Source: Lentisphaeria bacterium | Lineage (GTDB): Bacteria > Verrucomicrobiota > Lentisphaeria > Victivallales > Victivallaceae | Length of the DNA stretch: 23,673 nt | Direction: 5' to 3' | NCBI GenBank assembly: GCA_900768515.1 | Contig: CAAGDG010000027.1 | Location: 1 to 23,673, forward strand | The notes under the pieces: generated by a model | Seen by the model: the letters and a program-made list of their open reading frames with translations, nothing else | Database searches by the model: none | Told to the model about the DNA's origin: nothing | Made by a program: the position numbers and the translations under genes | Shown: positions 15,093 through 22,129 of the stretch, piece after piece | Numbering within the stretch: position 1 is the stretch's first letter | Layout: every line of letters begins with the position of its first letter

Positions 15093-15914
15093 TCACCTCC
15101 AGGCGGGAAGCCGCCATTTTCGCTGGCGGGCCGCCTCGTAGAGCAGAATCGTGGTGGCGGTGGCGACGTTGAGCGAATCGATCTTCCCCAGCATCGGAAT
15201 CCGGACCGGCAGGTCGGAGTGGTCCATCCAGAGTTCGGTCAAGCCGGTCTGTTCGGTGCCGACCACGATGGCGATCGGTCCGGTCATATCCACGTCGGTG
15301 TAGATGGTGTCGGTGTGGGGCGTCGCGGCCAGCGTCCGGATCCCATGGGCTTTCAGCCAGTCGAACGCCTCCCGGTTTTCCGCCTCGGCCAGCGGCACCG
15401 AAAAGAGCGCACCGGTGCTGGCCCGGATCACGTTGGGGTTGTAGATGTCGGTGCACTTGTTGCAGAGGATGAAACCGTCCACTCCGGCGGCGTCGGCGCT
15501 GCGGAGCATGGAGCCGAGGTTTCCCGGTTTTTCGACCGCCTCCGCCACCAGATAGAGTCCGTCCGGGCGGACCGGAAGTTCGGAGAGGAAGTGGCGCTTC
15601 ATCCGTGCGATTGCGATCAGTCCCTCCGGCCGTTCGCGGTAGGCCATCTTCTCCAGCAGCTGGGGGGCGAGTTCGACCACCCGGACCCCCTCGGAGGCGA
15701 GGGTTTCGAGGAGCGGATACTCATTTTCCCCGAGAAAATGGGAGGGGGAGAAGAAGCATTCCACCAGCTCCATGCCGTACTCCCTTGCCCGGGTCAGTTC
15801 GCGGTAGCCTTCGAGGACGGTCAGTTGTTCCTTTTCGCGGGGACGCCGGTCTCGCAGTTTGATCACGTGCTTGACCGCGTCGTTCCGGGCGCTGGTGATT
15901 TTCTCGAATTCCAT
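15093..15914 (-). CDS. SpoU/TrmH-family RNA 2'-O-methyltransferase
   Basis: This 273-residue protein has an N-terminal substrate-binding domain (about 1-95) and a SPOUT methyltransferase domain. Motif 1 is EKPGNLGSMLRSADAAGVDG, motif 2 is IVVGTEQTGL, and motif 3 is IPMLGKIDSLNVATA. These are the three classic SpoU motifs forming the knotted S-adenosylmethionine site. Relatives methylate ribose in 23S rRNA (RlmB, TsnR) or tRNA (TrmH); the exact target cannot be told here. It is cytoplasmic. The ribosome site is weak (GGAAC before the ATG). It leads a two-gene unit with the CE4 deacetylase, a pairing with no obvious functional logic. Its promoter was not clear, but a terminator for the next gene upstream ends at about 15966, so it is transcribed separately. 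Confidence 0.93.
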   Translation of the reverse strand: MEFEKITSARNDAVKHVIKLRDRRPREKEQLTVLEGYRELTRAREYGMELVECFFSPSHFLGENEYPLLETLASEGVRVVELAPQLLEKMAYRERPEGLIAIARMKRHFLSELPVRPDGLYLVAEAVEKPGNLGSMLRSADAAGVDGFILCNKCTDIYNPNVIRASTGALFSVPLAEAENREAFDWLKAHGIRTLAATPHTDTIYTDVDMTGPIAIVVGTEQTGLTELWMDHSDLPVRIPMLGKIDSLNVATATTILLYEAARQRKWRLPAWR

Positions 15915-15965
15915 GGTTGTTCCGGTGTTGCGGTTATCCGTATCTCCGGTTTAACATAGCACTCT

Positions 15966-16006
15966 TTTGCGAAAAGTCCACCGGCTTCCAGGCGGAAACC
16001 GGTGGA
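15966..16006 (-). terminator. Intrinsic terminator of the LacI-GH3 operon
   Basis: On the minus strand TCCACCGGTTTCC pairs with GGAAGCCGGTGGA around a 4-base loop, a 13-bp stem with one G-T pair, followed by C and TTTT. It lies about 110 bases after the GH3 stop codon. The DNA between the stop and the hairpin is GC-rich with no gene. Confidence 0.72.
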
Positions 16007-16114
16007 TTGCCGCCGCCCTTCCGTGCCGGGAGTTTCTGCCGGCGCCGGAGAGGGCGGAAGACGCGGGGAGGGGGAGCGGCCCCGCGGCCGGCGCCCCTTT
16101 CCGCCGCGTTCTGG

Positions 16115-17794
16115 TTATTCGAAGAGTTTTCGGGCGATCTCTTCAGCGTGCTTCGGACTGTTTCCGTAGCTGATGATCACGGTGTCGAATTCCGGGCAGT
16201 CCAGGTAGGGGCTGTTGGTCACGACCACCAGTTTTTTGCCCTTCTTCGCCAGTTCGCGCACGAACTCCCCGCCGCTGCCGCTGCCGCGGCGGTAGTAGAA
16301 GTCGGTGCAGACGATGATGTCCGCCTCGTCAAGACGGGCAAAAACCCGCTCCCGGTCGGAGTCGGTGAAGGTCATCTCGGTTTCGACCATTCCCATCTGC
16401 GGGTTGTAGGCGAAACACTTCTCCCAGAGCAGGCCGGGGTGGCAGGCCTGGGTGTTGACCAGCCGGTAAATCGGCTGAATCTGTTCGATCAGCAGAATCT
16501 TCTTGTCGCGCGGCAGCGGCAGGAGCGAAGCGTCGTCGCGGACGAGCCGGACCGTTTTCTGCGCCGCTTCCGCGGCGATTTCGGCCACCTTCGGATCGTT
16601 GATGCCGTCGGAGCAGTGGGCGAGATCTTTTTCGCCGCTGCCGTTGAGCAGGCCGTACTCCTTTTTGACCGAGAGGGTGCGGCGGACCGCATCTTCGATC
16701 CGTTCCAGCGGCAGCCGCCCGGATTTGACCGCCTCGACCAGTTTCGGGAACACCTCGTCGAGCAGATTGCTCTCGTCGCGGAAGAGTACCAGGTCGGCGC
16801 CGGCATTCAGCGCTTCGATGCAGGCGTCGGCGACTTCGAATTCGGCGACGATGCCGCCCATGGTGATATCGTCGGTGGTGATCGTGCCCTTGAATCCCAG
16901 CTCATTCTTGAGCAGGTCGGTCAGGATTTTCCTGGAGAGCGTTGCCGGCCGTCCCGACGGGTCGTAGGCCGGATAGGCGGTGTGGGCGGACATGATGCAG
17001 GGCAGTCCGTTGTCGATGAGGGTTTTGAAGGTGAGCAGATGCTTGCGCAGCTCCTCTTCCGGCAGATCGATCACCGGCAGTTCGCCGTGGGCGTCCTGGG
17101 TGGAGGCGCCGCGGCCGGGGAAATGTTTCCCGGTGGTGATGATGCCGGCCTCGCGGAATCCCTCCAGCGCCTTCAGGGCGAACCGGGCGGCGGTTTCATA
17201 ATCGGCGTTGTAGCTGCGGGTTCCGATCTCCGGGTTCTTCGGGTTGGTGTTGACGTCGAGCACCGGGCTGTGGATCCAGCTGATGCCGAGCGCGGTGAGC
17301 TGGCGGCCGACCGCCCAGGCGACACGTTTGGCCAGTTCGGGATCCCCCGAGGTGCCGATTCCCATGTTGGAGGGGAAGAAGTGGATGCCGCCGAAGGGAT
17401 AGTCGGCGCTGTTTTCCCCTTCCATATCCACCGTGATGTGGATCGGAATCGGATGCGGATTCTTCATCGCTTCCGCCTTGAGGCTGTTGAGGTAGCCGGT
17501 CCACTCCTCGTTGGTGCAGTGGCAGGCGGGAATGCCGGGGATGAAGTCCTTGACCATCCCCTGCGGCCGGCGGATCACCCGGTGGGCGCAGCTCGCGCTG
17601 GTCGCGTAGGGGTCGTGGATGGCGGTCTTGGTGCGCATGGTCATGCCGACCCGGATTCCGGCCGGCTTGTACTGCCGGATGCGGCGGAAGATGTCCGGCG
17701 TTGCGACCGATCCGACGAAGCCGATGACGAGGCACTGGCCGATCTTCTCCTCCAGACTCAGCGAGGCGATCAGGGAGTCGATGTCTTGATTCAT
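16115..17794 (-). CDS. GH3 beta-N-acetylhexosaminidase, NagZ-like
   Basis: This 559-residue protein has the NagZ-type GH3 barrel. TVDMEGE is at 121-127, KHFPGRGASTQDAHGELP at 223-240 contains the K223-H224 pair and the D234/H236 acid/base dyad characteristic of NagZ-like members, and the nucleophile is D308 in TTDDITMGGI. Residues about 380-559 form a GH3 C-terminal alpha/beta domain, longer than in single-domain NagZ. NagZ-type enzymes release N-acetylglucosamine from wall or host glycan fragments, and some act as phosphorylases. There is no signal peptide, so it should be cytoplasmic. GGAG lies 8 bases before the ATG. It begins 16 bp after the LacI gene. The nearby operator and terminator make a compact two-gene unit. 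Confidence 0.92.
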   Translation of the reverse strand: MNQDIDSLIASLSLEEKIGQCLVIGFVGSVATPDIFRRIRQYKPAGIRVGMTMRTKTAIHDPYATSASCAHRVIRRPQGMVKDFIPGIPACHCTNEEWTGYLNSLKAEAMKNPHPIPIHITVDMEGENSADYPFGGIHFFPSNMGIGTSGDPELAKRVAWAVGRQLTALGISWIHSPVLDVNTNPKNPEIGTRSYNADYETAARFALKALEGFREAGIITTGKHFPGRGASTQDAHGELPVIDLPEEELRKHLLTFKTLIDNGLPCIMSAHTAYPAYDPSGRPATLSRKILTDLLKNELGFKGTITTDDITMGGIVAEFEVADACIEALNAGADLVLFRDESNLLDEVFPKLVEAVKSGRLPLERIEDAVRRTLSVKKEYGLLNGSGEKDLAHCSDGINDPKVAEIAAEAAQKTVRLVRDDASLLPLPRDKKILLIEQIQPIYRLVNTQACHPGLLWEKCFAYNPQMGMVETEMTFTDSDRERVFARLDEADIIVCTDFYYRRGSGSGGEFVRELAKKGKKLVVVTNSPYLDCPEFDTVIISYGNSPKHAEEIARKLFE

Positions 17795-17810
17795 GTTTGT
17801 TCTCCGTAAT

Positions 17811-18923
17811 TTAGGTTATTTGGATTGGGAATGGCTTCAAAGTTTCGCCGTCGTCGAATTCGGGCGAAATGATTTCATCGGTGAAATTTTTCTCCCCGTC
17901 CAGCAGCCGCAGCAGTCTGGCGGTCATCGCTGTCGCGAGGCGCTGCGAGGAGACGTAGCCGGCCGCGATTCGTCCGGGGGCGATCCGGCTGAAGACGCCC
18001 CGCTGGCAGGTTGCCAGTTCGAATTGTCCGGGAATCCGGATTCCGGCAGCCTTCGCCTCGGTCAAAAGACCGATCGCACAGAGTTCATGCGGACAGACGA
18101 CCGCGTCCGGCGTTTCCGCTCCGCTTTGGAAAATCCGGCGGAACAGAGTGCGTCCGGCCTCGATTCCGCCGTCTGAAAGCAGGTCGCGGATCTGGCGTTC
18201 ATAGTGGAGATTCGCCCCCGGCGGATTGCCGTTCCGCGCCTCTTCCGGAGCGGGGGATTCGATTCGGATCCGGGTGTTTCCTCCGAGCGACTCCTCCAGG
18301 CCGCGGACTACATATTTCACATTGTCGAAGAAGGGGCCCGGATGGGGAACCGCGACCCGCACGTCGCGGCAGCCGGAGCGGCGCAGCCGTTCCCCGAGTC
18401 CGCGGCCGATTGCCGCGTAGTCGATGTTGACCGACGGCGCACCGCCCTCTTCCCCGGGAACCGGAATCCGGTTGCGGACCACGGTCGGAATGCGGTTGGC
18501 GAGCAGCATCCGGATCGACGGGGACCCGGTCTGAATCCACTCCGGCGGCTGGGAGGGGACCACCAGTGCTCCGGCAATGTTCTGGCCGACCAGCCAGCGG
18601 GCGATGGTGACCTCGCGTTCCGCGGAGAATTCCGTGACCAGAATCTGGGTCTGAAACCCTTTTTCGCAGAATATGCGAAATGCGTGTTCGCAGAATTCAC
18701 CGTATTCCGCCAGCACATTCGGCACAACGATGGCGACGGCGTCGCTCTTGCCGGTGCTGGTCTGGCGTGCGGCGAGGCTGGGCACGTAACCGAGCCGTTC
18801 GGCCGCCTCCCGGACTTTCCGCCGGGTTTCCGGGTTGATCGACCCGCTCCCCCGCAGCGCATAGCTGACGGTCGAGGCGTCGATTCCGAGTTCCCGTGCG
18901 ATCGCTTTCAACGTTACGCGCAT
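17811..18923 (-). CDS. LacI-family transcriptional regulator of the GH3 unit
   Basis: This 370-residue protein starts with a textbook LacI helix-turn-helix, VTLKAIARELGIDASTVSYA, then RLGYVPSLAARQ and a periplasmic-binding-type sensor domain (about 62-345) with the DAVVCPHELCAIGLLTEAK segment typical of LacI/GalR. It is somewhat longer than the usual 330-340 residues. The GGGAG ribosome site sits 3 bases before the ATG. It is followed 16 bp later by the GH3 gene. A 26-bp CG-centred inverted repeat lies 21 bases upstream of the ATG, the best operator in the window, so self-repression with control of the GH3 gene is likely. The effector is probably a sugar released by the GH3 enzyme; this is inference. 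Confidence 0.94.
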   Translation of the reverse strand: MRVTLKAIARELGIDASTVSYALRGSGSINPETRRKVREAAERLGYVPSLAARQTSTGKSDAVAIVVPNVLAEYGEFCEHAFRIFCEKGFQTQILVTEFSAEREVTIARWLVGQNIAGALVVPSQPPEWIQTGSPSIRMLLANRIPTVVRNRIPVPGEEGGAPSVNIDYAAIGRGLGERLRRSGCRDVRVAVPHPGPFFDNVKYVVRGLEESLGGNTRIRIESPAPEEARNGNPPGANLHYERQIRDLLSDGGIEAGRTLFRRIFQSGAETPDAVVCPHELCAIGLLTEAKAAGIRIPGQFELATCQRGVFSRIAPGRIAAGYVSSQRLATAMTARLLRLLDGEKNFTDEIISPEFDDGETLKPFPIQIT

Positions 18924-18943
18924 CTTCTCCCGATCGATTGGAA

Positions 18944-18969
18944 TTAAAAATCAAGCGTTTGATTTTTAA
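18944..18969. promoter_or_regulatory. LacI-type operator, 26-bp inverted repeat
   Basis: Perfect 11-base arms TTAAAAATCAA and TTGATTTTTAA flank GCGT, so the dyad centre falls on CG, the hallmark of LacI-family sites. It lies 21 bases upstream of the LacI ATG and probably overlaps its promoter, for which I could not settle the -35 and -10 boxes. Confidence 0.75.
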
Positions 18970-18972
18970 GGT

Positions 18973-18980
18973 AACCGGTT
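18973..18980. promoter_or_regulatory. Auxiliary CG-centred palindrome
   Basis: AACCGGTT is a perfect 8-bp palindrome with a central CG four bases beyond the main LacI operator. It fits the LacI-family consensus shape but is short; it may be a second half-strength site or chance. Confidence 0.3.
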
Positions 18981-19026
18981 CCGGGAAAAATGCAAGCGAA
19001 AAACTGGTGAAGTTGTATTTTTTTCC

Positions 19027-19059
19027 CCGGCGCGGATGGAACGCACCATGCCGCGCCGG
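19027..19059 (-). terminator. GC-rich hairpin after the RND remnant, without a T tract
   Basis: CCGGCGCGG pairs perfectly with CCGCGCCGG, and ATGG pairs with CCAT closer to the loop with one bulged base. On the minus strand it starts 15 bases after the stop of the efflux fragment, but it is followed by GGGGAAAAAAAA rather than T. It may be a degraded terminator or a transcript-end hairpin. Confidence 0.35.
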
Positions 19060-19074
19060 TGGTGATGGGGACGG

Positions 19075-19590
19075 TTACTGCACTCCTTCCGGAAATTTTC
19101 CGGTCGAAAAACCGGCGGCGTTTTCGGATCCGATCCGCAGTTTCGTCTTCAGGAACTCCCGGAGGCGCTGGAGCGCCGCGTAGAGCGCCGGAGTGAAGAC
19201 AATTCCGACCAGTGTGGCGAGCACCATTCCGGAGAAAGTGGTGATGCCGATGGCGCGGCGGCTGCCCGAACCGGCGCCGGTGGCGATCACCAGCGGAAAC
19301 ACGCCGAAGAGGAAGCTCCACGCGGTCATCAGCACGGCACGGTAGCGGAGGTTGGCGCCGTTCAGCGCGGCTTCGAAGACACTCTTGCCGCTCTCCCGTT
19401 CCTGTTTGGAGAATTCGACCATCAGAATCGCATTTTTTGCGGCCAGTCCGATCAGCATGACCATGCCGAGCTGGGCATAGATGCTCATGGTTTCCCCGGT
19501 GATCCAGAGTCCCAGCAGAGCGCCGAGCACGGCAAACGCAACCGCCAGCATCACCGGGATCGGAATCGTCCAGCTTTCGTTTAGAGGATT
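19075..19590 (-). pseudogene. RND efflux transporter, C-terminal remnant (AcrB/MexB type)
   Basis: About 170 residues match the last fifth of an RND multidrug transporter, which is normally about 1,040 residues. Visible landmarks are ESWTIPIPVMLAVAF, LIGLAAKNAILMVEF (the conserved segment of the second membrane half), GSGSRRAIGITTFSGMV and TPALYA, giving about four membrane helices. The frame can be followed upstream to the codons for NPLNESW, but an in-frame TGA stands at 19593-19591. No other part of the transporter lies upstream, where an unrelated gene ends at 19645. The methionine at 19554 is inside the conserved region and is not a natural start. The fragment lacks the porter domains and most proton-relay residues, so it cannot pump. 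Confidence 0.8.
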
Positions 19591-19644
19591 TCATTGGCGG
19601 AAATCATTCCGGGGAAGAGTGCCGTGGCCTTCGTTTGGAGAAGG

Positions 19645-20592
19645 TCATTTTTTTTCACTTTCCTCTGCCGGCTGGGACGGGGACGGAGATGATTTCTCCC
19701 GCGGTCTGGTCCAGAAAAAAATCAGGGCAAAGCCTCCGAGGGTTGCCGTTGCAACGACCAGCAGCGCTACGCGGAGATAACCGAGAAACCGCATCAGAAA
19801 CAGATCATTCAGAAAATGGTCAAGCAGGAAATGAATTTGTGCTTCACAGCACTGGTCAACAGTTACAGCTCCCTGAAACTCCGGATGCTCCTTCAGAAAA
19901 ATTTCAAAAAAGTTGGAGAAATAGAAGAACCATCTGCAGAGACTGAGAAAAGTTCTTACGCCCGGATCAGAATTCAGGGTTGCGACTATGGTCGAACGGA
20001 GGTCGTCGGGAGAGAAGACGCAACCGATGTTCAGCGCGTTGCCGTATTGATTCAGCTCTTTTGCAATTTCGGGCAGTTTCAGCTGGCGGTCCATAATCTG
20101 CGGAAGCTTGGTGACGAACCGGTTTGTCGCCGTTACCAGAGAATACAGCTGCAGACGGCCGGAATCATGATAGGCATCAAGTTCCGCCTGGATCTGCGCC
20201 CCGACGGCATAGGAGCTCTGCTCTGTGAGATTTTCCAGCTGCCCCAGAATAATGTAAACTTCTGCGATCTCGCGGCTGGAGAACAGTTGCGGCTGCGTGT
20301 GCAGTTCCCGCACCAGAACCTGCTGATAAGCGGCCAGGGCGCCGCCGAAGGCTCCGGTGATCATCATGGAAAGGGTCCACCCGCTCCAGAGCAGGAAGAG
20401 GGCGAACCCGTACATGACCTTCGAATCATCGTTCGCGGCTCTCCTCCGGTAGAGCCGGCGGAAGAGAAAGGTGAAGATTCCGGCAAAGACGATGCCGGTC
20501 AGAAGGCCCAGCTGTATATATTTCAGAAAGAGGCCGACGGATTCTCCAATCGCGGACAACATCCGTGCAAAATCAAATTCCCATTGTCCCAT
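19645..20592 (-). CDS. Membrane protein of unknown function
   Basis: I do not recognise this protein. From the ATG at 20592 it has about 315 residues. Hydrophobic segments are near the N-terminus (YIQLGLLTGIVFAGIFTFLF; then FALFLLWSGWTLSMMITGAF) and near the C-terminus (ALLVVATATLGGFALIFFW). Between them is a large, mostly helical domain of about 190 residues, and the tail is charged and Ser/Pro-rich, ending in lysines. An in-frame ATG at 20649 would add 19 residues, but these are encoded by one arm of a strong hairpin, so I prefer the shorter start, although its AAGGA site is rather far upstream (about 15 bases). The next upstream gene on the strand is another membrane protein, and the two may act together. 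Base composition is less GC-rich than in the sugar genes. Confidence 0.65.
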   Translation of the reverse strand: MGQWEFDFARMLSAIGESVGLFLKYIQLGLLTGIVFAGIFTFLFRRLYRRRAANDDSKVMYGFALFLLWSGWTLSMMITGAFGGALAAYQQVLVRELHTQPQLFSSREIAEVYIILGQLENLTEQSSYAVGAQIQAELDAYHDSGRLQLYSLVTATNRFVTKLPQIMDRQLKLPEIAKELNQYGNALNIGCVFSPDDLRSTIVATLNSDPGVRTFLSLCRWFFYFSNFFEIFLKEHPEFQGAVTVDQCCEAQIHFLLDHFLNDLFLMRFLGYLRVALLVVATATLGGFALIFFWTRPREKSSPSPSQPAEESEKK

Positions 20593-20622
20593 GATTTGTT
20601 GAGCATTCCTTCGGGCATATGA

Positions 20623-20659
20623 GGAATGAGGAATGGTCCGGACGCCCATTCCTCATTCC
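20623..20659. terminator. 14-bp stem hairpin between the two membrane-protein genes
   Basis: GGAATGAGGAATGG and its exact complement CCATTCCTCATTCC flank a 9-base loop. The arm itself holds a tandem GGAATGA/GGAATGG repeat. It lies 21 bases after the stop of the upstream gene and 31 bases before the next ATG. There is no T tract, so it could attenuate, protect or process the message rather than end it. Confidence 0.45.
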
Positions 20660-20679
20660 ATTGCCAAACAGGTTTCCGA

Positions 20680-21255
20680 TTATTTGGCGCTCTGCTGAAT
20701 GATGTTCCGGTTGATGATGGAAATCACCTGCATCGCCTGTTCATAGTCGACCTTCACTCCTTCGATCACGCTGCGCTTGAATGCGAAACCCGCGACGAAA
20801 CTGCTGTGAGAGACGACCGCGATCAGCAGTGTCTTTTTCAGAAAATAACAGACAAAAAAGAGCAGCGCAAAGAGAGCTCCGGCCACAAAACCTTCCGGGC
20901 CCCTATTGATACCAAGGAAAATTCCGGCGATGAAACAGAGCGCCGCCAGCACCAGAAGCAGAATCGGTTTGGTGTAACCGGTTCTGCCGACGCTCAGAGC
21001 GGACAGTGGAATCACATTGCAGAGCTTGCCGCTCAGACTGCCGCTGCTGAATTCGATCCGGTTGGAATAGACATCGAAAATTGTGGTGACGTCGATTCCC
21101 ATCAACGTGAGAAACCAGGCGACAATACCCGCCTTGCGTGCGACAATGTGGACCTGGGCTTCGGTCGTTGCGTTTTCGTTGATGGTAAATTCTTTCAAAA
21201 CCAGCGCCTGTTCTCCGAGACTCATGGCAAGACTGTGCATAATGCTTTTCCCCAT
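20680..21255 (-). CDS. Small membrane protein, possibly with a PH-like domain, unknown function
   Basis: This 191-residue protein is not one I recognise. Residues about 30-105 look beta-rich, with IFDVYSNRIEFSSGSLSGKL and VIPLSALSVGRTGY, which recall bacterial PH-like domains that often sit next to membrane helices; this is a suggestion only. Two strong membrane helices follow (PILLLVLAALCFIAGIFLGI and FVAGALFALLFFVCYFL), then a cytoplasmic-looking tail with FKRSVIEGVKVDYEQAM. The start is uncertain: ATG at 21255 has no good ribosome site, while ATG at 21240 has GGGGA 8 bases upstream, which would give 186 residues. It lies upstream of the second membrane-protein gene on the same strand with a hairpin between. 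Confidence 0.65.
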   Translation of the reverse strand: MGKSIMHSLAMSLGEQALVLKEFTINENATTEAQVHIVARKAGIVAWFLTLMGIDVTTIFDVYSNRIEFSSGSLSGKLCNVIPLSALSVGRTGYTKPILLLVLAALCFIAGIFLGINRGPEGFVAGALFALLFFVCYFLKKTLLIAVVSHSSFVAGFAFKRSVIEGVKVDYEQAMQVISIINRNIIQQSAK

Positions 21256-21816
21256 TACTTTTACTTGTTGATTTTGTACAGACGATGCTCAAGCGAGCTC
21301 TGTTACGAGGTGTTCTCCGCGTCTTTTTCCATCTTTCGCCTCTCTGACTGATGTTATTGTCATATGGCTTCTGTTTCAGAAAGCCGCTTTGAAAGTGCGA
21401 CCCGTATCCCGGCATCAATGTCGGTATCGAAAAGAAATCTTATGGACGTTTCCGATTGCAGCGACTGATGAACTTGTCGGATAGATTTTCTGCGATACCA
21501 TAACTCATTTGGGAAAAAGATATTCCGTCATTTTTTTACGCCGACTCTTGTAAAAGAACCAACACTACACAGATGATATTTATTTTACTATACAATATGA
21601 GTCGCTATTTTTCAATAGTAAATGATATATTTGCGTTTTTAGGTATTAAAGAGTCAGCTTGCCGGATGAATTTCAAAAGGAATGGAATTCAGAGGGAAAG
21701 ATGGATTAATCATTTTTTTTCGGCATTGGCGTTGAGGTTGAGGCTTGTTAGAGTCTGGATCTTCTGCGACTTGAGGAAAAATTATGAAAAAAGCATAAAA
21801 TTCCCTCTGGTACAGC
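21256..21816. other. Gene-free AT-richer stretch before the tRNA
   Basis: I see no credible gene here. A 104-codon plus-strand frame at 21573-21887 runs into the tRNA and has no family resemblance. Small inverted repeats occur: GGCTTCTG with CAGAAAGCC (21366-21385, one bulge) and CCGGCAT with ATGTCGG (21409-21424, one G-T pair). The region must hold the promoter of the small membrane-protein gene, but I could not choose one. Confidence 0.5.
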
Positions 21817-21844
21817 TTGCCTTTTCCTGGAAGTGGAGTATATT
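21817..21844 (+). promoter_or_regulatory. Promoter of tRNA-Asn
   Basis: TTGCCT (21817-21822) and TATATT (21839-21844) are 16 bases apart. The expected transcription start is about 10 bases before the mature tRNA 5' end, a normal short leader. Confidence 0.55.
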
Positions 21845-21861
21845 AGTGAACATTGAAACGC

Positions 21862-21936
21862 TCCGGCATAGCTCAGCGGTAGAGTAGGTGGCTGTTAACC
21901 ACTTGGTCGCTGGTTCGAATCCAGCTGCCGGAGCCA
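21862..21936 (+). tRNA. tRNA-Asn (anticodon GTT)
   Basis: The 75-base cloverleaf is complete. The acceptor arms TCCGGCA and TGCCGGA pair fully. The D stem is GCTC/GAGT, the anticodon stem GGTGG/CCACT with loop CTGTTAA and anticodon GTT at 21894-21896. The T arm is GCTGG-TTCGAAT-CCAGC, and CCA is encoded. A T-rich stretch follows directly. The integrase gene 193 bp downstream suggests that the 3' part of this tRNA is the integration target. Confidence 0.97.
21911..21936. other. Probable attachment site (att) of the integrative element
   Basis: Tyrosine integrases commonly recombine within the T arm and 3' end of a tRNA gene, leaving the tRNA intact and repeating its end at the far border. The integrase gene starts just downstream, so the left junction most likely lies in the last ~25 bases of tRNA-Asn. 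The matching repeat is not in this window, so the exact limits are unknown. Confidence 0.4.
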
Positions 21937-22022
21937 TTTTTGTTTTAAAGCAACCGCCTCAAAATCAAATGGTTGCAGTAAATGCCTCCGCCTTTTCGGT
22001 GATGCTGAATCCGTCAAAACCG

Positions 22023-22052
22023 CTCACTTGTGAGAATTTTGTGAGAATTTTG
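22023..22052. repeat. Palindrome plus tandem 11-bp direct repeats before the integrase gene
   Basis: CTCACTTGTGAG is a palindrome (22023-22034), and TGAGAATTTTG is repeated twice head to tail (22031-22041 and 22042-22052). Such iterated short sites next to an att region are typical of integrase arm-type or excisionase binding sites. Confidence 0.45.
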
Positions 22053-22076
22053 CGCGGACACGTCTGAGAAGCAGCC

Positions 22077-22094
22077 TGATCGACCTCACGATCA
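22077..22094. repeat. Inverted repeat in the integrase leader
   Basis: TGATCG and CGATCA are perfect 6-base arms separated by 6 bases, 36 bases before the integrase ATG. It could be an operator or a recombinase site; it is short. Confidence 0.3.
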
Positions 22095-22129
22095 ACCATA
22101 ATCAATCAAGTGGTTTCAGGAGGTTCAGG

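Noticed and set aside
15917..17809. 630-codon plus-strand frame opposite the GH3 gene
   Set aside because: It is an antisense shadow; the GH3 motifs on the minus strand are unambiguous.
19627..19655. CCTTC/GAAGG hairpin followed by eight T on the plus strand
   Set aside because: No plus-strand gene precedes it; the T run is simply the lysine codons and stop region of the minus-strand membrane-protein gene.
21573..21887. 104-codon plus-strand frame before and into the tRNA
   Set aside because: It overlaps the tRNA promoter and half of the tRNA, has no good ribosome site and no recognisable domain.
22031..22052. Tandem TGAGAATTTTG repeats as a possible CRISPR fragment
   Set aside because: There are only two 11-bp units with no spacer between them, which is not CRISPR organisation.
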